Shown piece after piece: positions 1-11,879 of a stretch of DNA of 60,000 bases. Each line of letters begins with the position of its first letter. Within the stretch, counting starts at the first letter, position 1. The stretch lies in assembly GCF_910592395.1 (NCBI RefSeq), contig NC_088326.1, forward strand, positions 9,307,001-9,367,000, given 5' to 3'. Below the pieces are notes generated by a model. It saw nothing but the letters and a program-made list of their open reading frames with translations. It was not told the origin of the DNA and did no database searches. The stretch comes from Lineus longissimus. Lineage: Eukaryota > Nemertea > Pilidiophora > Heteronemertea > Lineidae. A program made the position numbers and the translations under genes.

Positions 1-2251
1 AGAGACATACAAACTTACATTTTTACAAGCAGAAGAAAATTTCAGAAATCAGAAAAATCGATTAATCTCACTCACCTTTCTCAAATATGTATTCTGAAAT
101 CAGAGGAAATGGCAAAAATGGGACTGCCTTGTTGTAGGCTAAAAAGATGACTGAGAAAAGCCAAGTGACCACGTGTTGGAACTTCATGCTGCCGGTGATT
201 TCTCATCCAAAGTGTCACATACTAAATACGAGCTGACAGCTTGAACTCTGGAGAATTGTTATACACCGTAACTGGATCCATTGTTTTAAACACCTTATCA
301 AGAGCATGTCTAAACCCATCCAAGATCAGACGAAAATGGCCTGACCTGGGTGATTTGTATGTAATTTGGTACATGACACGTGTTCCTACTTGGTGGTTTT
401 ACGAGGAAGTTTATGAATGGAATTCCACAAGGCCAGCACATGATGTCTGCACAAGAAGATTCTGTGTAGTTTGCCACCGTAACTGGCTCTATGCCATTAA
501 CCCTTTCTGAGATAATGAAGATTTTGTGACAAAAACGCTGCAAATCCCTCAGATTTGTATTGGAAGGCGGTGACCTAGATACTGTGCAGGTAAAGCTCTC
601 TACAGCGAGATGCATACGCATGTTTCAATATGTAGCAAGAGTTCGCATGTTAGTCCAAGCACAATGTTCATCAAGTTATCAAATCGTGAAGACTGTCTTT
701 GGATGTCATAATAAACATTAAGTGTCTCTAACTTCTGTGTTCCTTTCGTTCTGAAGACGTGCTGCTGCAATGTCGTATAAATACGCAACTCCAATACTGT
801 CCGCTGCTCTCATCAACAACCGTAGATCCTAACATCTATTTCCACGGCATGTCCGTGATCTTGTTTTGCTAGGCCACGTCTGTAATGAAGGTTGACCGGC
901 ACGTGGAGGAAGTTAAAGCATCATTACACCAGGCACGCGACAGACGTCAAATCGTTTTCTTCCATCATCACTCACACTCCTGGCGAGTTTCGATTGGTAG
1001 TCGTTCTTTACGTTTTCTCCTCTGGCGAGAAGATCTTTTGGTAGGCGAGTTTTAACTGTAGCCCGTTGTCTCCAATCATGAACGACAAGTCAATGAGTTT
1101 TAGGTTGTATCTACTGGCACAGCATCTTTATTGGATGTTGGTTAAACAGCCTTTTGCTGTTAAGTCGTTTGCTGTTACGTCGTAAAAACTGTAACGACAC
1201 AATGTTGTATACACACTAAGTAAAATATCGATACAATTGATACAAATTTCTAAATAAAAGCTGTGCTAAGAATTAAATGACATATCAATATCCACTTCAT
1301 GTTCCAAACTATTATACTATTACAATAAAAGAGGGCGACCCTGTCTTCAGAGAGAGGGGGGCGATTAACATATTTCCAGCATGCTCGGTTAAATGAAGCC
1401 AACCGGATGCAAAAGGATAGGCCTATCGATGACTCATACATGGCGACAAGTAGCCTATGCCACGCGACACACGAGTGAACACAATTAAATGCAACCAAAA
1501 CATCCATGAAACAAGTTGTAAACTTAATCAAAGAAAACAAATGAATTCAATATCTTATACAACAATTTCAGTTTAGGCCATCTGATAGCAATACATGGAA
1601 CTGCTGTAAAAACCGCGCCGACAAAGCGCGGTCGGCGCTTAAGGGCTATGACCATCGAGGCATTATCCTTCAGGTTATGCATGACTGCGCCAAAAAGCGG
1701 CAAAATGTGCCCAAATTATGCTGAAATGGGGTGCCCAAAATAGGCTTCAAAAAAAAAGTGTGTAAAGGTATCTGTGCAGTGGAGAGGCCTGATCTCATCC
1801 TTGCCATACAGCATAGTGTCCACCAAAGGCCCTACACTATGCCATGATGGCTTCAATTACTATGTAAATAAATAAACAAGCAATAGCAACTCGTATAATG
1901 TACATGTATGATTAAATTATTGCATTATCATCAATACATAATTTCAACTTCTGTATGTAGGTTATGCACACAAACTTTCTGTGGAGGTGAAAAGGTTGGT
2001 CATCAGCGGAAAGGACTACATCATCTCCGAGGACCCAGCCCCAGTGTGCTCAAGATTTGAACGCCCTACAAAAGCAGAAGCAATACAGCAGATGAAGTCG
2101 CATAAACGCTACTAAAGATAATGTCACTGGGCCAAATTAGCGTTCATATCATACCAGGAGTTAGACTTTTGGGCACAATGCCAAGTGGTCATGTGATTTC
2201 CTTTTGTTAGGTGCTGTAACTACTTCCACCGCGATGACGATCGGACTAACA
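1..2251. other. Non-genic stretch, no supported gene
   Basis: I see no reading frame with recognisable protein content and no structural RNA. The DNA is AT-rich with short GC-rich patches. A small hairpin with 8-bp arms (GCGCCGAC / GTCGGCGC) lies near 1614-1640. The end of this stretch abuts the 3' end of the P2X7R-like relic. Confidence 0.5.
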
Positions 2252-3375
2252 TCACTCATCAACATGATGAAAACCCTCGAAGTTCATGTTCTCCTCGATA
2301 CCAGGTGGTGGATAGAAAGCACGTATCTTGCACACTACACATGCTGGCACTACAACTCTAATGTCTAATGTCCTTGCCGAGATATCCGTGAGACCATCGC
2401 ACAAACTGATGATATGCTATATGTCGCAACTTCTTGTGTTCAGGTCCTTCATAGGCGTTACGTCCATACTGTTGTTTGTATGCCAACCAAGCAACATTCA
2501 ACACGCCAGTGTGCAGGCAAATGGCATCGAAGCCTGTATGATCTGTGACACAACCAACGTCAACCATATCCTTTACCCGTATAGCCTCTCTACAGCATAC
2601 ACACTCTGTCCTCGAAGGCAGAATCTGGCATTTGCCACAGGAGCACCTGGAATGATAGACAATGTTTCTGATGTAAGCAAACATGTCATCTCTATGCGCA
2701 TGCATAGCCTTGTCATCTCTATGCGCATGCATAGCCTATAGTAATTAATGTAAATAAAAACAAGTTCTGACATGATTAAAAACAATCAACTTTCTTTATT
2801 GAATTCATTTGCAGGGGTCCTTTAACCAGTGTGTAGCTTAAACATGATTTATGGGGCCTACCATCACGATCATGAGATGACATGTCATGATGTGTTGGCT
2901 GTTCGTTGCGTGCATGTTATGGCATGCATGCACAGATGCAATGCATGTGTACATGGTGTATATTTAGTATTAGGCTAGGCCTACACCGTCATATCGACAA
3001 CAAAGGAAATAAATGATTCCACAAAAGGGTACAATATAGCTAGCCAGCAGCTATGTACGGGATGTCGCGATGTGAGGGAATCTGAAGGATCAGTGTGTGA
3101 TTGTGAGCTGTCCAGAGCCACAGAGGCAGAGTGTTTAGGGCCTACTTTACTTGCCAATTATCCAATTCTAACGGGGGCTCGTCATCCTCATCCTGATCCA
3201 TTTCCGACTCGTCAGCAGATTCCTCTCCACTTTCATCTGTCTCTGGCTCATACTGGTACGGAGATATCCCAAGCTCAGCAACTTGTTGGTTCTCATCCAA
3301 TTCTGCACTGTCTAACTCGTCAAATTCGTTATATTCGTCCGAGCTCCAATTGATTTCACTAAACATCGACGCCAT
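2252..3375 (-). pseudogene. P2X7-receptor-type cytoplasmic zinc-domain gene, two exons, frameshifted
   Basis: Exon 1 (3375-3155) starts at an ATG and encodes an acidic Ser/Glu/Asp-rich leader of about 73 residues containing ELGISPYQYEPE. Exon 2 (2646-2252) encodes the Cys-rich block (CSCGKC, ECVCC, then a single Cys and CLH). These features match the cytoplasmic zinc-binding domain of P2X7 receptors, which in invertebrates occurs as a free-standing, highly copied protein without the ion channel. Joining the exons requires a GC-AG intron (3154-2647, donor GCAAGT); the junction then makes an Asn-Trp-Cys-Ser-Cys start that fits the family. Exon 2 holds a 7-bp tandem duplication (ctaatgt twice, about 2352-2366) that shifts the frame. 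The remaining conserved part (VVVPACVV, then IRAFYPP) runs in another frame to a stop at 2252-2254. Function in these free-standing proteins is unknown. The family call is good; the intron is inferred. Confidence 0.7.
2684..2737. repeat. 27-bp tandem duplication in intron
   Basis: Two identical head-to-tail 27-bp copies (2684-2710 and 2711-2737), each containing ATGCGCATGCAT, lie just upstream of the exon 2 acceptor of the P2X7R-like relic. Confidence 0.9.
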
Positions 3376-5196
3376 TTTGAAAACCTGATTCCCTGCAACG
3401 CGTCACGGCTCTCATTTACATATTGACCTATATTCATGCTATTTCTAGGGCGGCATTGAGATTTCTCGGGGAGGAGGAATTTCCATCAGATAAATCAACC
3501 ATTTCCGAAAAATCGCCTTGGAATCATAAATGAACAATACCATCTGATAAAATGCAATAACATCACTTTCCTGTGTGTGGAAGATAGATGGTAGTCGGGT
3601 TTTGGTCTGATATACGACTTTAACCAATAGAAATGATATAAAACATAGCTTTTCACAAGAATTGCTGTCCGACACCATTGTTCTTAACAGGTCAGGTCAT
3701 CCGACCCAAATTCAGGATCTAAAACTTGTTTTACGAAGTTCCAACATAAAATATCATTACACAAAATAGATCGAAAGAATCTTTGATATTAACATTAGTA
3801 TAAACCTCGTTGCTGCCTTTGGGTAAACACGGGAAAGTATCAAAAATCGAAAGTTTTGTCAGAGTAGAAGAAATGTATTCTTCTCGAAACAAATCTTATG
3901 GCAAAATGCGCATTAGACAAAGAAATTCCTTTCCACGTGTCAAGAAAACTAATCGAAAGTTATTTAATCTAAATCATATACCATTTAAAGGCAGAAATTC
4001 GGAATACCCTAAAATCAAAGTCAATTAGAGACATGGTACTGTAAGTCGAGAAAACAAAATCAATTGATATAGGACTAAGTTATTGAGGTAGCATACATAT
4101 GTACCAAACTGGTAAACAGGCAGGATGTTGTTGTTTAGGCGGTAGTTCAAAGAGATGACTCATTGAAAGACACTTCTGTCAATGAGGAATCTGGAAACTT
4201 AAAAGTACATGTATCATGCTTCAACGGATTGCTAGCCGTTACACTTTCTTATAACGGGCCGGAAAGAGCTTGCTGTGGGTGTTGAAATCATTGAGAATGC
4301 AGCCTTCGTCTGGGGTTCAAACTTCCTGTCCTGATCAGGAGGCGCCGGCTCATGGATGTTAGGAATTGCATCATTAGTCAAGAGCAGCCTGCAAAATATA
4401 CCACTACCTTCTACAGTCAATGTTGACTACTAACACAAATTATTTCTTATTTTTGCACTGCTTGATGAATGAGTTATTTGCCTTTTCACAGATATGCCTA
4501 GTATATTGGTACTAACAGTTACATCATCATCATCATCATTCAGGCACTGTGGCCCACAAATTGGGCCTTACCTACATTGATTACAAAGATGCCTAAATGA
4601 GCATTAAAATATCAATACTTTGATTTTGGTATAGGCCTAGTGTACCAGAGTGGATCTCATGCGACATTTCCTTTAAGCAGACTCGTCAGTCAGCAAAAAT
4701 GTGACTTAGTTTAGACAACAGATAAGAGACAGGCTTGCATGGCCATAGATCTGTAAGTAGGGCGTCGAAAATGTGTGCTTTGGTAGCCACAGAGGGGATT
4801 GAGACAGAATCTGGCTGGCGTATGTGTGCTGTGCATTTATTTGCACTATACAATCATTCTAACCATAGCTAGGCCCTTCAGAAAGGATAACACTTTCAGG
4901 TAGGTGGTAATTTGACTGTACTTACCTATCTCCAAATACAAGTTGAAACTGCATAAGGTTGGTGAATGACTCTTTCTCAAAATGCCAGCTGCATAAAAAG
5001 TCACATCTTGGATCACTATTAGGAACAAAATCCTTCCTTTTAGTTTGTATAAAAACAGTCCATTTCCTTGCCCTTTTCTTATCATTGGTGGGGAATTGAT
5101 GTATGAGCCTGTTTAATTGAGAGCACCCGTAATCTTACACCTACGACCAGCATCATGGTCTTTAGGGTAAGCACTCATAGATGCCATGTCCTCTTC
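3376..5196. other. Non-genic stretch
   Basis: No reading frame here has recognisable domains. A short (ATC)n run lies near 4525-4541. Otherwise I see ordinary AT-rich sequence up to the TTAA that flanks the piggyBac derivative. Confidence 0.45.
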
Positions 5197-5200
5197 TTAA

Positions 5201-5677
5201 CACCTTAGGTGCTGAGCGTTTTTCCTAATTTTCGCCTGTTTGCTAAGGTTACGCCACTTTTTACCGTTTTTCAAAGAATTAATAAAAATAGAAATAATAA
5301 AGATATCTACCTGAAACTTTCTGTGTTGTTTCTTCTGTCCTTAGTCCTAATCATAGTATTGTTTGTTTGAGTGGTAGGCCTCAAAGCATTTTCCCTTGTG
5401 TAGTGGAACTTGGCACTTTTTGCAAAAATATCGAGTTTCTTTGTGTTCCCCATTATATTCAATTCTATATATCACATGGATCGTCTGCGGGGCTAAAAAT
5501 AACTCCAGCCTATTGTGTGATCTCGGTGGAACCGTAGCAGATGACATAGTGGAGGGGAGATTGCTTTCGTCATCACTGGGCGGGAGATTTGAATCTTGGC
5601 GGAGATCTCCGTCATATAGCGCCCAAGCGTATACGTGATGGGGTCGCGGAGATCTCCGTCATGTAGCACCGAAGGTG
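5201..5677. mobile_element. piggyBac-type nonautonomous element with TTAA target duplications
   Basis: The 477-bp element is bounded by TTAA at 5197-5200 and 5678-5681, the diagnostic piggyBac target site. Its ends are short inverted repeats, CACCTTAGGTGC on the left and GCACCGAAGGTG on the right. A subterminal direct repeat (ggagatctccgtcat) occurs twice near the right end. A coding remnant of the transposase C-terminus is still present inside it, so this is an internal-deletion derivative of an autonomous piggyBac rather than an unrelated MITE. Confidence 0.8.
5347..5547 (-). pseudogene. piggyBac transposase C-terminal Cys-rich domain remnant
   Basis: This short frame ends with ETRYFCKKCQVPLHKGKCF followed by EAYHS. 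That is the cross-brace zinc domain found at the C-terminus of piggyBac transposases, where it binds the terminal repeats. The catalytic DDD core is absent. The frame stops about 150 bp from the left TTAA, as expected for the 3' end of a transposase read toward that end. It is a remnant, not a functional gene. Confidence 0.7.
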
Positions 5678-5681
5678 TTAA

Positions 5682-6061
5682 TGCTCAATGACTGAAGCAC
5701 GTGCGGTTTGTTTTCTAATGGTGTGACATAGGCAACATGGCTGATATGGAATGTAATTAAATGGTTGTCAAGGGCGTTGCTATGGGCCTAGAGGCCAAAT
5801 GGCACAACAATTTTTTTTTATTCAAACTCTATTTTGATGAGAGCATTAGACTAAACATATAGAACAATTTATTTTTTAATTTTGCAATTTTCAACAAAGA
5901 TTTGCAATTAGCCCTTTTAGGTCCTCAAGACCAACAAGTGCAACCCACAATGACTGGGAAAATCATACCTCTTCATACATGGCATAAGAGTTCGAATCTT
6001 GACTAAGTTCTAAAGGCAATGACAGAGATATCAAAATATGGTCAGCATAGTATCGACCCTA
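5682..6061. other. Non-genic spacer
   Basis: About 380 bp of AT-rich sequence between two small transposable elements; I see nothing coding or structured in it. Confidence 0.5.
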
Positions 6062-6063
6062 TA

Positions 6064-6723
6064 TGGGCGGTTATTACCGCAAATAAAGACAAACCAAAGC
6101 AAAGACACTTGTGTAGCATATCAAGGACACGTAGATTGTTACTCCTATGTGTGCCACATCAAAGACGATCTTACGATGCGAAGTCAACAGACGGCGCCAC
6201 CGTCTTGTGAAAAGTAAAGACGACATCGACAACTTCAGGTTTTTGTTGATATAAGCGACTAGCGGGAAAATGTACATGTGTTGTTATGTCACTATTGCAT
6301 CTATTCGTAGTATACTGTCGTATTTTGAGATCCCCTTTCTTTTCAACATCATTAATCATACTAGTATATCATAACCATGGATAGAGATAAGTTAGAAAAC
6401 TGTGTCAACCTCCTTCAACTTTTTACTTTTCCCAAGACGGTGGCGCCGTCTGTTGACTTCGCATCGTTATCTTTGACGTGGTGTATGGTCCAGAGAGGTA
6501 TTGCGGTCATGTCTTATCTGTGCTGTGTATGGCTCATGAAAACAACTGTCCATCCTAGAGAGGTTGCGGTCTAGTTTTATCTATGCTATATCAAACAAAA
6601 ACAAAACATGCATTCCAGATGCGTTTGATGTGGCACACATAGGAGTATCAATCTACGTGTCCTTGATATGCTACACAAGTGTCTTTGCTTTGGTTTGTCT
6701 TTATTTGCGGTAATAACCGCCCA
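6064..6723. mobile_element. TA-flanked inverted-repeat (foldback) element with unequal arms
   Basis: The ends TGGGCGGTTATTACCGC (left) and its reverse complement (right) are flanked by TA at 6062-6063 and 6724-6725. The left arm (to about 6215) and the right arm (from about 6424) are nearly identical in inverted orientation. The right arm carries about 145 bp in its middle that is missing from the left arm. The central ~205 bp is unique. TA duplication and long arms suggest a Tc1/mariner-class nonautonomous element; no transposase remains. Confidence 0.75.
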
Positions 6724-6725
6724 TA

Positions 6726-7111
6726 CCACTGAATGGATTGATCACTCCAAATATTTATGAGATCGAAAACAACCGTGTCCGTGAACTTATTCTCACCATA
6801 TTAAGAATAATGAAAATAAGCCACAATTCGCTGTGTGTGAATTTGGAACATTTGACCCTGGAGCCCAGTGCCATAAACAAGAGTCGGCAGCGTTGCCTGG
6901 CCAGAGGACTGTGTATTGGGCACACATCATACCCTGCATGTATACTTAATTTGCATATGGGGGCTGGTCAAGGTAGGCACATGCTATTGTTGTGTTACAA
7001 AATGTTCAAAAGACCCAGGCTTATTAAGCTAATCCCACCCCATGCTAGTATTTAACGAATTAACCCCTTCTTGGCTGATGCATACATTTTAAACCAACTT
7101 ACTTTTTTGTT
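6726..7111. other. Non-genic spacer
   Basis: About 390 bp without recognisable coding content or repeats, ending at the start of the ~300-bp-unit repeat element. Confidence 0.4.
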
Positions 7112-7165
7112 GGCTCACCGTAGGGGAGTCTATACAATACCGCAGTGTCCGTCGTCCGTCGTCGT

Positions 7166-7242
<77 letters not shown>

Positions 7243-8817
7243 CGTCGTATCCTAGTTCAAAAACAGTGGCACGTTTCTTAACCGCTAGGCCTATGAACTT
7301 AAAACTTTGTACACATGACCCCCTAGGTCAGATGACCCGTGACACTAAATTTCTGTCCGATCTGATTCTCTACTTGGCCACCAGGGGGCCAAATGTGGAT
7401 ATCTAAAAAGTGTGATATCTCGCTTATTAGTGACTTGTTTTCGATGAAACTTTTGTTGTAGGTACTCATAGCAAATATACATCTTATATCATACGGGTTT
7501 TTAATTTGACCTACTTTTCAAGGTCACAGAGGTCATATGGCGTAAATTGGCCATTAGAGTGTAAACTATGGCACGTTTCTTAACCACTAAAGCTATGAAC
7601 TTGAAACTTGGTACATATAACCCCCTATATCACATAGCCTCTGGTGCTGAATTTCAGTTTGATCTGATTCTCAACTTTGCCACCAGGGGGCCAAATGTGG
7701 ATATCTAAAAAGTGTGATATCTCGCTTATAAGTGACTTGTTTTCGATAAAATTTTTATGGTAGGTACCCTTAGGAAGAATACATCATATATCTTACGGGT
7801 TTTCAATTTGACCTACTTTTCAAGGTCACAGAGGTCATATGGCGTAAATTGGCCGTTAGAGGGTAAACTATGGCACGTTTCTTAACCACTAAAGCTATGA
7901 ACTTGAAACTTGGTACATATAACCCCCTATATCACATAGCCTCTGGTGCTGAATTTCAGTTTGATCTGATTCTCAACTTTGCCACCAGGGGGCCAAAAGT
8001 GGAAATCTAAAAAGTGTGATATCTCGCTTATAAGTGACTTGTTTTCGATAAAATTTTTATGGTAGGTACCCTTAGGAAGAATACATCACATATCTTACGG
8101 GTTTTCAATTTGACCTACTTTTCAAGGTAACAGAGGTCATATGGCGTAAATTGGCCGTTAGAGTGTAAACTATGGCACGTTTCTTAACCAGTAAAGCTAT
8201 GAACTTGAAACTTGGTGCATATAACCCCCTACATCAGATAACCTCTGATGCCAAATTTTGGCTCGATCTGATTCTTTATTCGGCCACCAGGGGGCCATAA
8301 TGGAAAAAGTAAGAAGTGCAATATCTTGCTTATTTTTAGTGATTCGTTTTCAATAACATTTTTATGGTAGGTTCTCCTAGCAAGGATACATCACATATCA
8401 TATGAGTTTTTGATCTGACCTGCTTTTCAAGGTCACAGAGGTCAAATGGCGTAAATTTGTCGTTTGATTGTAACTATGGCACGTTTCTTAACCACTAAAG
8501 CTTCGAACTTGAAATTTGATACACATGACTCCCTACGTCATGTAACCTCGGACACCGAATTTCGATCTGATCTGGTACTCAACTCGGCCACCAGGAGGCC
8601 AAAACTAAAATAGGTAAAAAGTGCAATATCTCGTTTATTATTGACTTGTTTTTGATGATATTCTTATGGTACTTACTCCAAGCAACGATACATCACATGT
8701 CATACCGACTTTGGTTTGACCTATATACTATACATGTACAATGTTTCTTAATCTGGATGAATTACAAAGCACCAAATATCTATACGGTGAGCACAATGGC
8801 CCCTGGCCGTTTCATTT
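7112..8817 (+). repeat. Repeat family A, copy 1: GTC microsatellite plus five ~300-bp tandem units
   Basis: The copy begins with gctcaccgtag, runs into a (GTC)n microsatellite, and is followed by five tandem units. Their marker TGGCACGTTTCTTAACC recurs near 7266, 7569, 7870, 8175 and 8477, a period of 301-305 bp. It closes with GGTGAGCACAATGGCCCC. Each unit also shares GCCACCAGGGGGCC and CAAGGTCACAGAGGTCA. Other copies lie at 23.1-23.8 kb, 34.9-36.1 kb and 38.2-38.5 kb (minus strand). There is no transposase; it behaves as a nonautonomous element with a variable number of internal units. Confidence 0.85.
7147..7249. repeat. (GTC)n microsatellite
   Basis: An almost uninterrupted GTC trinucleotide run at the start of repeat family A. 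Translating it yields an arginine run that is not a real protein. Confidence 0.95.
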
Positions 8818-8819
8818 GA

Positions 8820-9342
8820 TATTTCTTTGGTCCCTTTTTCCTGACAGTTGGTCCCTGTGACGACGTAGATTTGACTGGATCACTGGAGTATGTGTGGTCC
8901 CTGCGACGACGGTCCTCCCCTCAGACATACCCTCCAACTGTGGACCGTGACTTGTTAGATGGTGCCTGACTGTGTGGGTGCTCCTTGTGGATCTTTTCTT
9001 TCTTTCCTTTTGGTTTGGTGATGTTGGCTCCACTGATTCAACGAATGAAAATGTTCTAGGGTCAGACTGAGCAAATTAAAGCCAACGACGCAAAAATACC
9101 CCAACCGGGGTATCGTTGATAACTCAACTAGGGTATTATAGCCTGCACTAGTTTTGAATTGCAATTCATCATTCTCACATAAAAACATCGCACGGTGTGC
9201 TGTCATTGTGACCGGCTTGTCCAAAAAACTTACTTTAACAAAACCGTATGTTACCCCCCTCTAATTTTGTCTAGCCCAAACAAAAACCGTCACTTTTCGT
9301 CTTTGCTAGCATTCTCGCTCTCATTTCTGATACTTTTCTCCT
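8820..9342. other. Degenerate repeat family B end, no gene
   Basis: The segment near 9170-9230 (aaaacatcgcacggtgtg) resembles the end of repeat family B seen at 9.84, 23.94 and 28.17 kb. I see no coding sequence. Confidence 0.4.
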
Positions 9343-10930
9343 GAATGCATCAAAGGTTCATTGCGTCCCCGACTGCAAAAGTCAAAGACCCTCGGCACTA
9401 ACAGACTAATTAAAATTGGGGCGTAGGGGTGGTGGTGGTGGTTGTGGTGGTGGTGGTAGTGGTGGGGGGGGGGGTTCGGTTAGTTATAATGGGCAGCCAA
9501 AGTGAAATGTACGAGAGAGGGAGGGGCAAAGCCAATATACTTACTGTTGTGCAAGTCTGTTCAGATATTAATGTCTTGTCCTTATGGAATCGGTTGAGCC
9601 CATACAGCACTGTAAGGACAGATTTACAGTGTGCAGAGGGCCTTACTCCTGCTCCTATTCCTATGGGATTCAACTTCAACAGCTTGCCTGGAAAAATGCA
9701 GTTTGGCCTGTGGGCATGGCCTACTTTCTTTCTATTGCATTTTTTCTGCTGTGATTGATTCTTTCCCTCTCAAATGTCAAATGCTCCACTTTGATATAGA
9801 GTGAGATGTGGCACAAATGGCTGACATGATAGCCTGTGCTAACTTGGAACCTCAATTCGATGTTTTCACATAGATAAATCGCACGGTGTGTGGGCTTGGT
9901 GTAAATGAATCGAGTCAAGTTTTCGTTTCACAGTGAACAAGCCACCGTTGCATTGGTTAGCCTTTGAATGCACTAAAATCACGGTCTGCAGTCAAGTGTT
10001 CCACATGTAGGCCCTATAAACTATTATAGCGTCCGTCGGCTTGAACGTTGATTCCTGTTTCGTCCTGGTTTCTTAGCCGCAATATCGTTTTCATGTTCTC
10101 GCGTATGTCTGCCATATCAGCCACATTCATTTTAACTGTTGCTTTGCCAACTTTATTTGCCTGCTTTTGCATGGTCCTCGTACGGGGGGGGGGGGGGGGG
10201 GGGGTCGGGATTCCCATCATGCTTAGTATGTAACTCATACTGTCATTGCCGATCATTGTGTCCTGCAACGCAATCTGTAATGCATCATTGGAAGGGCGGC
10301 TTTTTGGCCGCGCTTGCCGGTGTCTGTGTCCTCCAAAGTTTGTACAATTTCGACTTAAAACCACAGTTTTCACACACCATAGTAACTAAATATCATACAC
10401 CTTGCTTCTGTACCTCTCCATATTCGGGAGACAGTTGACCTGATATTCACTATGGCCCTGTTAACATCATTGAGTCCATCCATCAGTTTGGTTGTCTGAA
10501 CCACAAAACTCTCGTGATCATGCTGAATGGTCTCATCTGGTATTTTTATCTCATCAGTCTCTTCTTTCATGTTGACCCATAGTAAGTTCACATTCTTGGC
10601 AGTACGGTTATTAATGTCTGGTATATGTCTTTTGCCGTCGTGTCCCATCGTTGTGACCTGTCCATACTCCTGGGGCGTGAGTCGTCTCCATGCGGGTTGT
10701 AGGCCTACTTCTTGTTCATCGTCGCTCACCATCTCGACACCTCCGCTCCGCACGTGTCCCTTCTTGAACATTGATCTCGTTGCTGCTTTCGATGCTCTAT
10801 GGCACCTCCTGCCACTCCCTTTCTCTCTCAACTTCTTCTCCTTTGTCCTCATCTTGTCTTTTCGTAACTTGTCTTTGGTCAGAATCTTACTCCTAACTGA
10901 TGAAGGAACCATCCCAAAACAGACATCTGA
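9343..10930. repeat. Repeat family B, copy 1
   Basis: The block starts near the words ggttcattgcgtccccgac and includes a GT/G-rich run (9428-9474) and a poly-G run (10183-10204). It shares long stretches with 23.8-28.3 kb, for example the segment ending at aatcacggtctgcagtcaag. The second half carries a small minus-strand gene. The poly-G run differs in length between copies. Confidence 0.8.
10014..10912 (-). CDS. Uncharacterised basic protein with coiled-coil C-terminus, at least two exons, repeat-borne
   Basis: Exon A (10912-10414) starts at an ATG and encodes a Lys/Arg-rich leader, the motif MFKKGHVRSGG, and a block RRLTPQEYGQVTTMGHDGK, and ends at a plausible donor (GAGAG then GTACAG). 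These blocks resemble the N-terminus of a repeat-expanded invertebrate family of unknown function; that is recall, not a search. Exon B (starting somewhere between 10373 and 10300, ending 10014) encodes a proline run over the poly-G tract and an alpha-helical tail ending RYNSL. The same stop is kept in the copy at 25.8 kb, which argues the frame was once used. The acceptor is not resolved. In the 26.1-kb copy about 14 bp spanning the donor is deleted. Confidence 0.4.
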
Positions 10931-10934
10931 CTGA

Positions 10935-11247
10935 AAAACACAAGAAAGGACAAAAAATTACTTGATGTTGCGCTTAAAGATAAACATAGCTCCTGGAAGT
11001 GGTTGAGGTAATGCAACTGTAAAGTAGGTCATTGAGTCAGACTTGGTGGCGGTACGGACGGAGATTAGATATTATGACAATGTCAGTTATCTACAAATAA
11101 TGTTCAATATTCATGACTGTCCATATTCGGACAAGGTGTGCACATTTTCGAAGTAACTGCTTTGCCGTTTTCGTTCCTGCCAAGTATGCATCCCACAGAG
11201 TGAAGAGTTGTCCCTGTTGTTGTCGGTACTTCTTGCGTTGGCGACGT
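10935..11247. other. Non-genic spacer
   Basis: About 310 bp with no coding signal, ending at the candidate left TTAA of the piggyBac relic. Confidence 0.4.
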
Positions 11248-11581
11248 TTAACCCGTTAAGCGTGTAGTTTTTAAAACGTTAACTATCCCCTATTGTGTAA
11301 TTAATATGACCAAAAACGTAATTTTTGGACATTTTTATTCCTGATTGGATAGCACTGTTTTTATTTCTCCTATACATGTTCTGTTGCATTTTGTATGTCA
11401 AATATATGTTCTTCCTTTGTTCTAAGTGTGAAATAATGAAAGAAATAGTGAAAATTTCACTATTTCTTTATAAATAATATTATATATAAAAATAAATTTA
11501 ATTTATTTTTATATATTGTATTTTGAGTCCCTTTTTACACATTTTTGACGAATTTTTGAAAATTTGATGAATTTTTGAAAA

Positions 11582-11588
11582 CTATAAT
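11582..11588. repeat. Target-site duplication, left (CTATAAT)
   Basis: CTATAAT immediately precedes the left terminal repeat and recurs immediately after the right one at 17,541-17,547. Extending to ACTATAATT (11,581-11,589 and 17,540-17,548) also gives a perfect match if the terminal repeats are taken as 19 bp, so the duplication is 7 or 9 bp. Confidence 0.9.
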
Positions 11589-11879
11589 TAGGGAGTTCAA
11601 GGCCTAATTAGAATTTCAGAAAGAGTGTGTTTAAAGTCATTTGCAGCATAGAGCACATCAAAACAAAGATATTGGTGCAAAAATTTTTGAAATTGGTTGA
11701 GTGGTTAGTTTTTTATGGCGTTTTTAGTTCGGTAATTAGCAATATATTCGGTGAACTGTTGTCTTTAGGAAGCACCGTCTAATTGCATGTAATGATGTCT
11801 TAATGATGGTAATTTAGAGATCTTGCAAAACTCTCAAAAATAAGGTACAAAAAAGTCCACCATATCAATACCTCCTAAA

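Noticed and set aside
7071-7406. Open frame with a long arginine run
   Set aside because: It is a translation of the GTC microsatellite at the start of repeat family A; flanking residues show no domain and the same DNA recurs at other repeat copies.
9410-9758. Poly-valine and poly-threonine frames on opposite strands
   Set aside because: Both are translations of a GT/G-rich tract within repeat family B.
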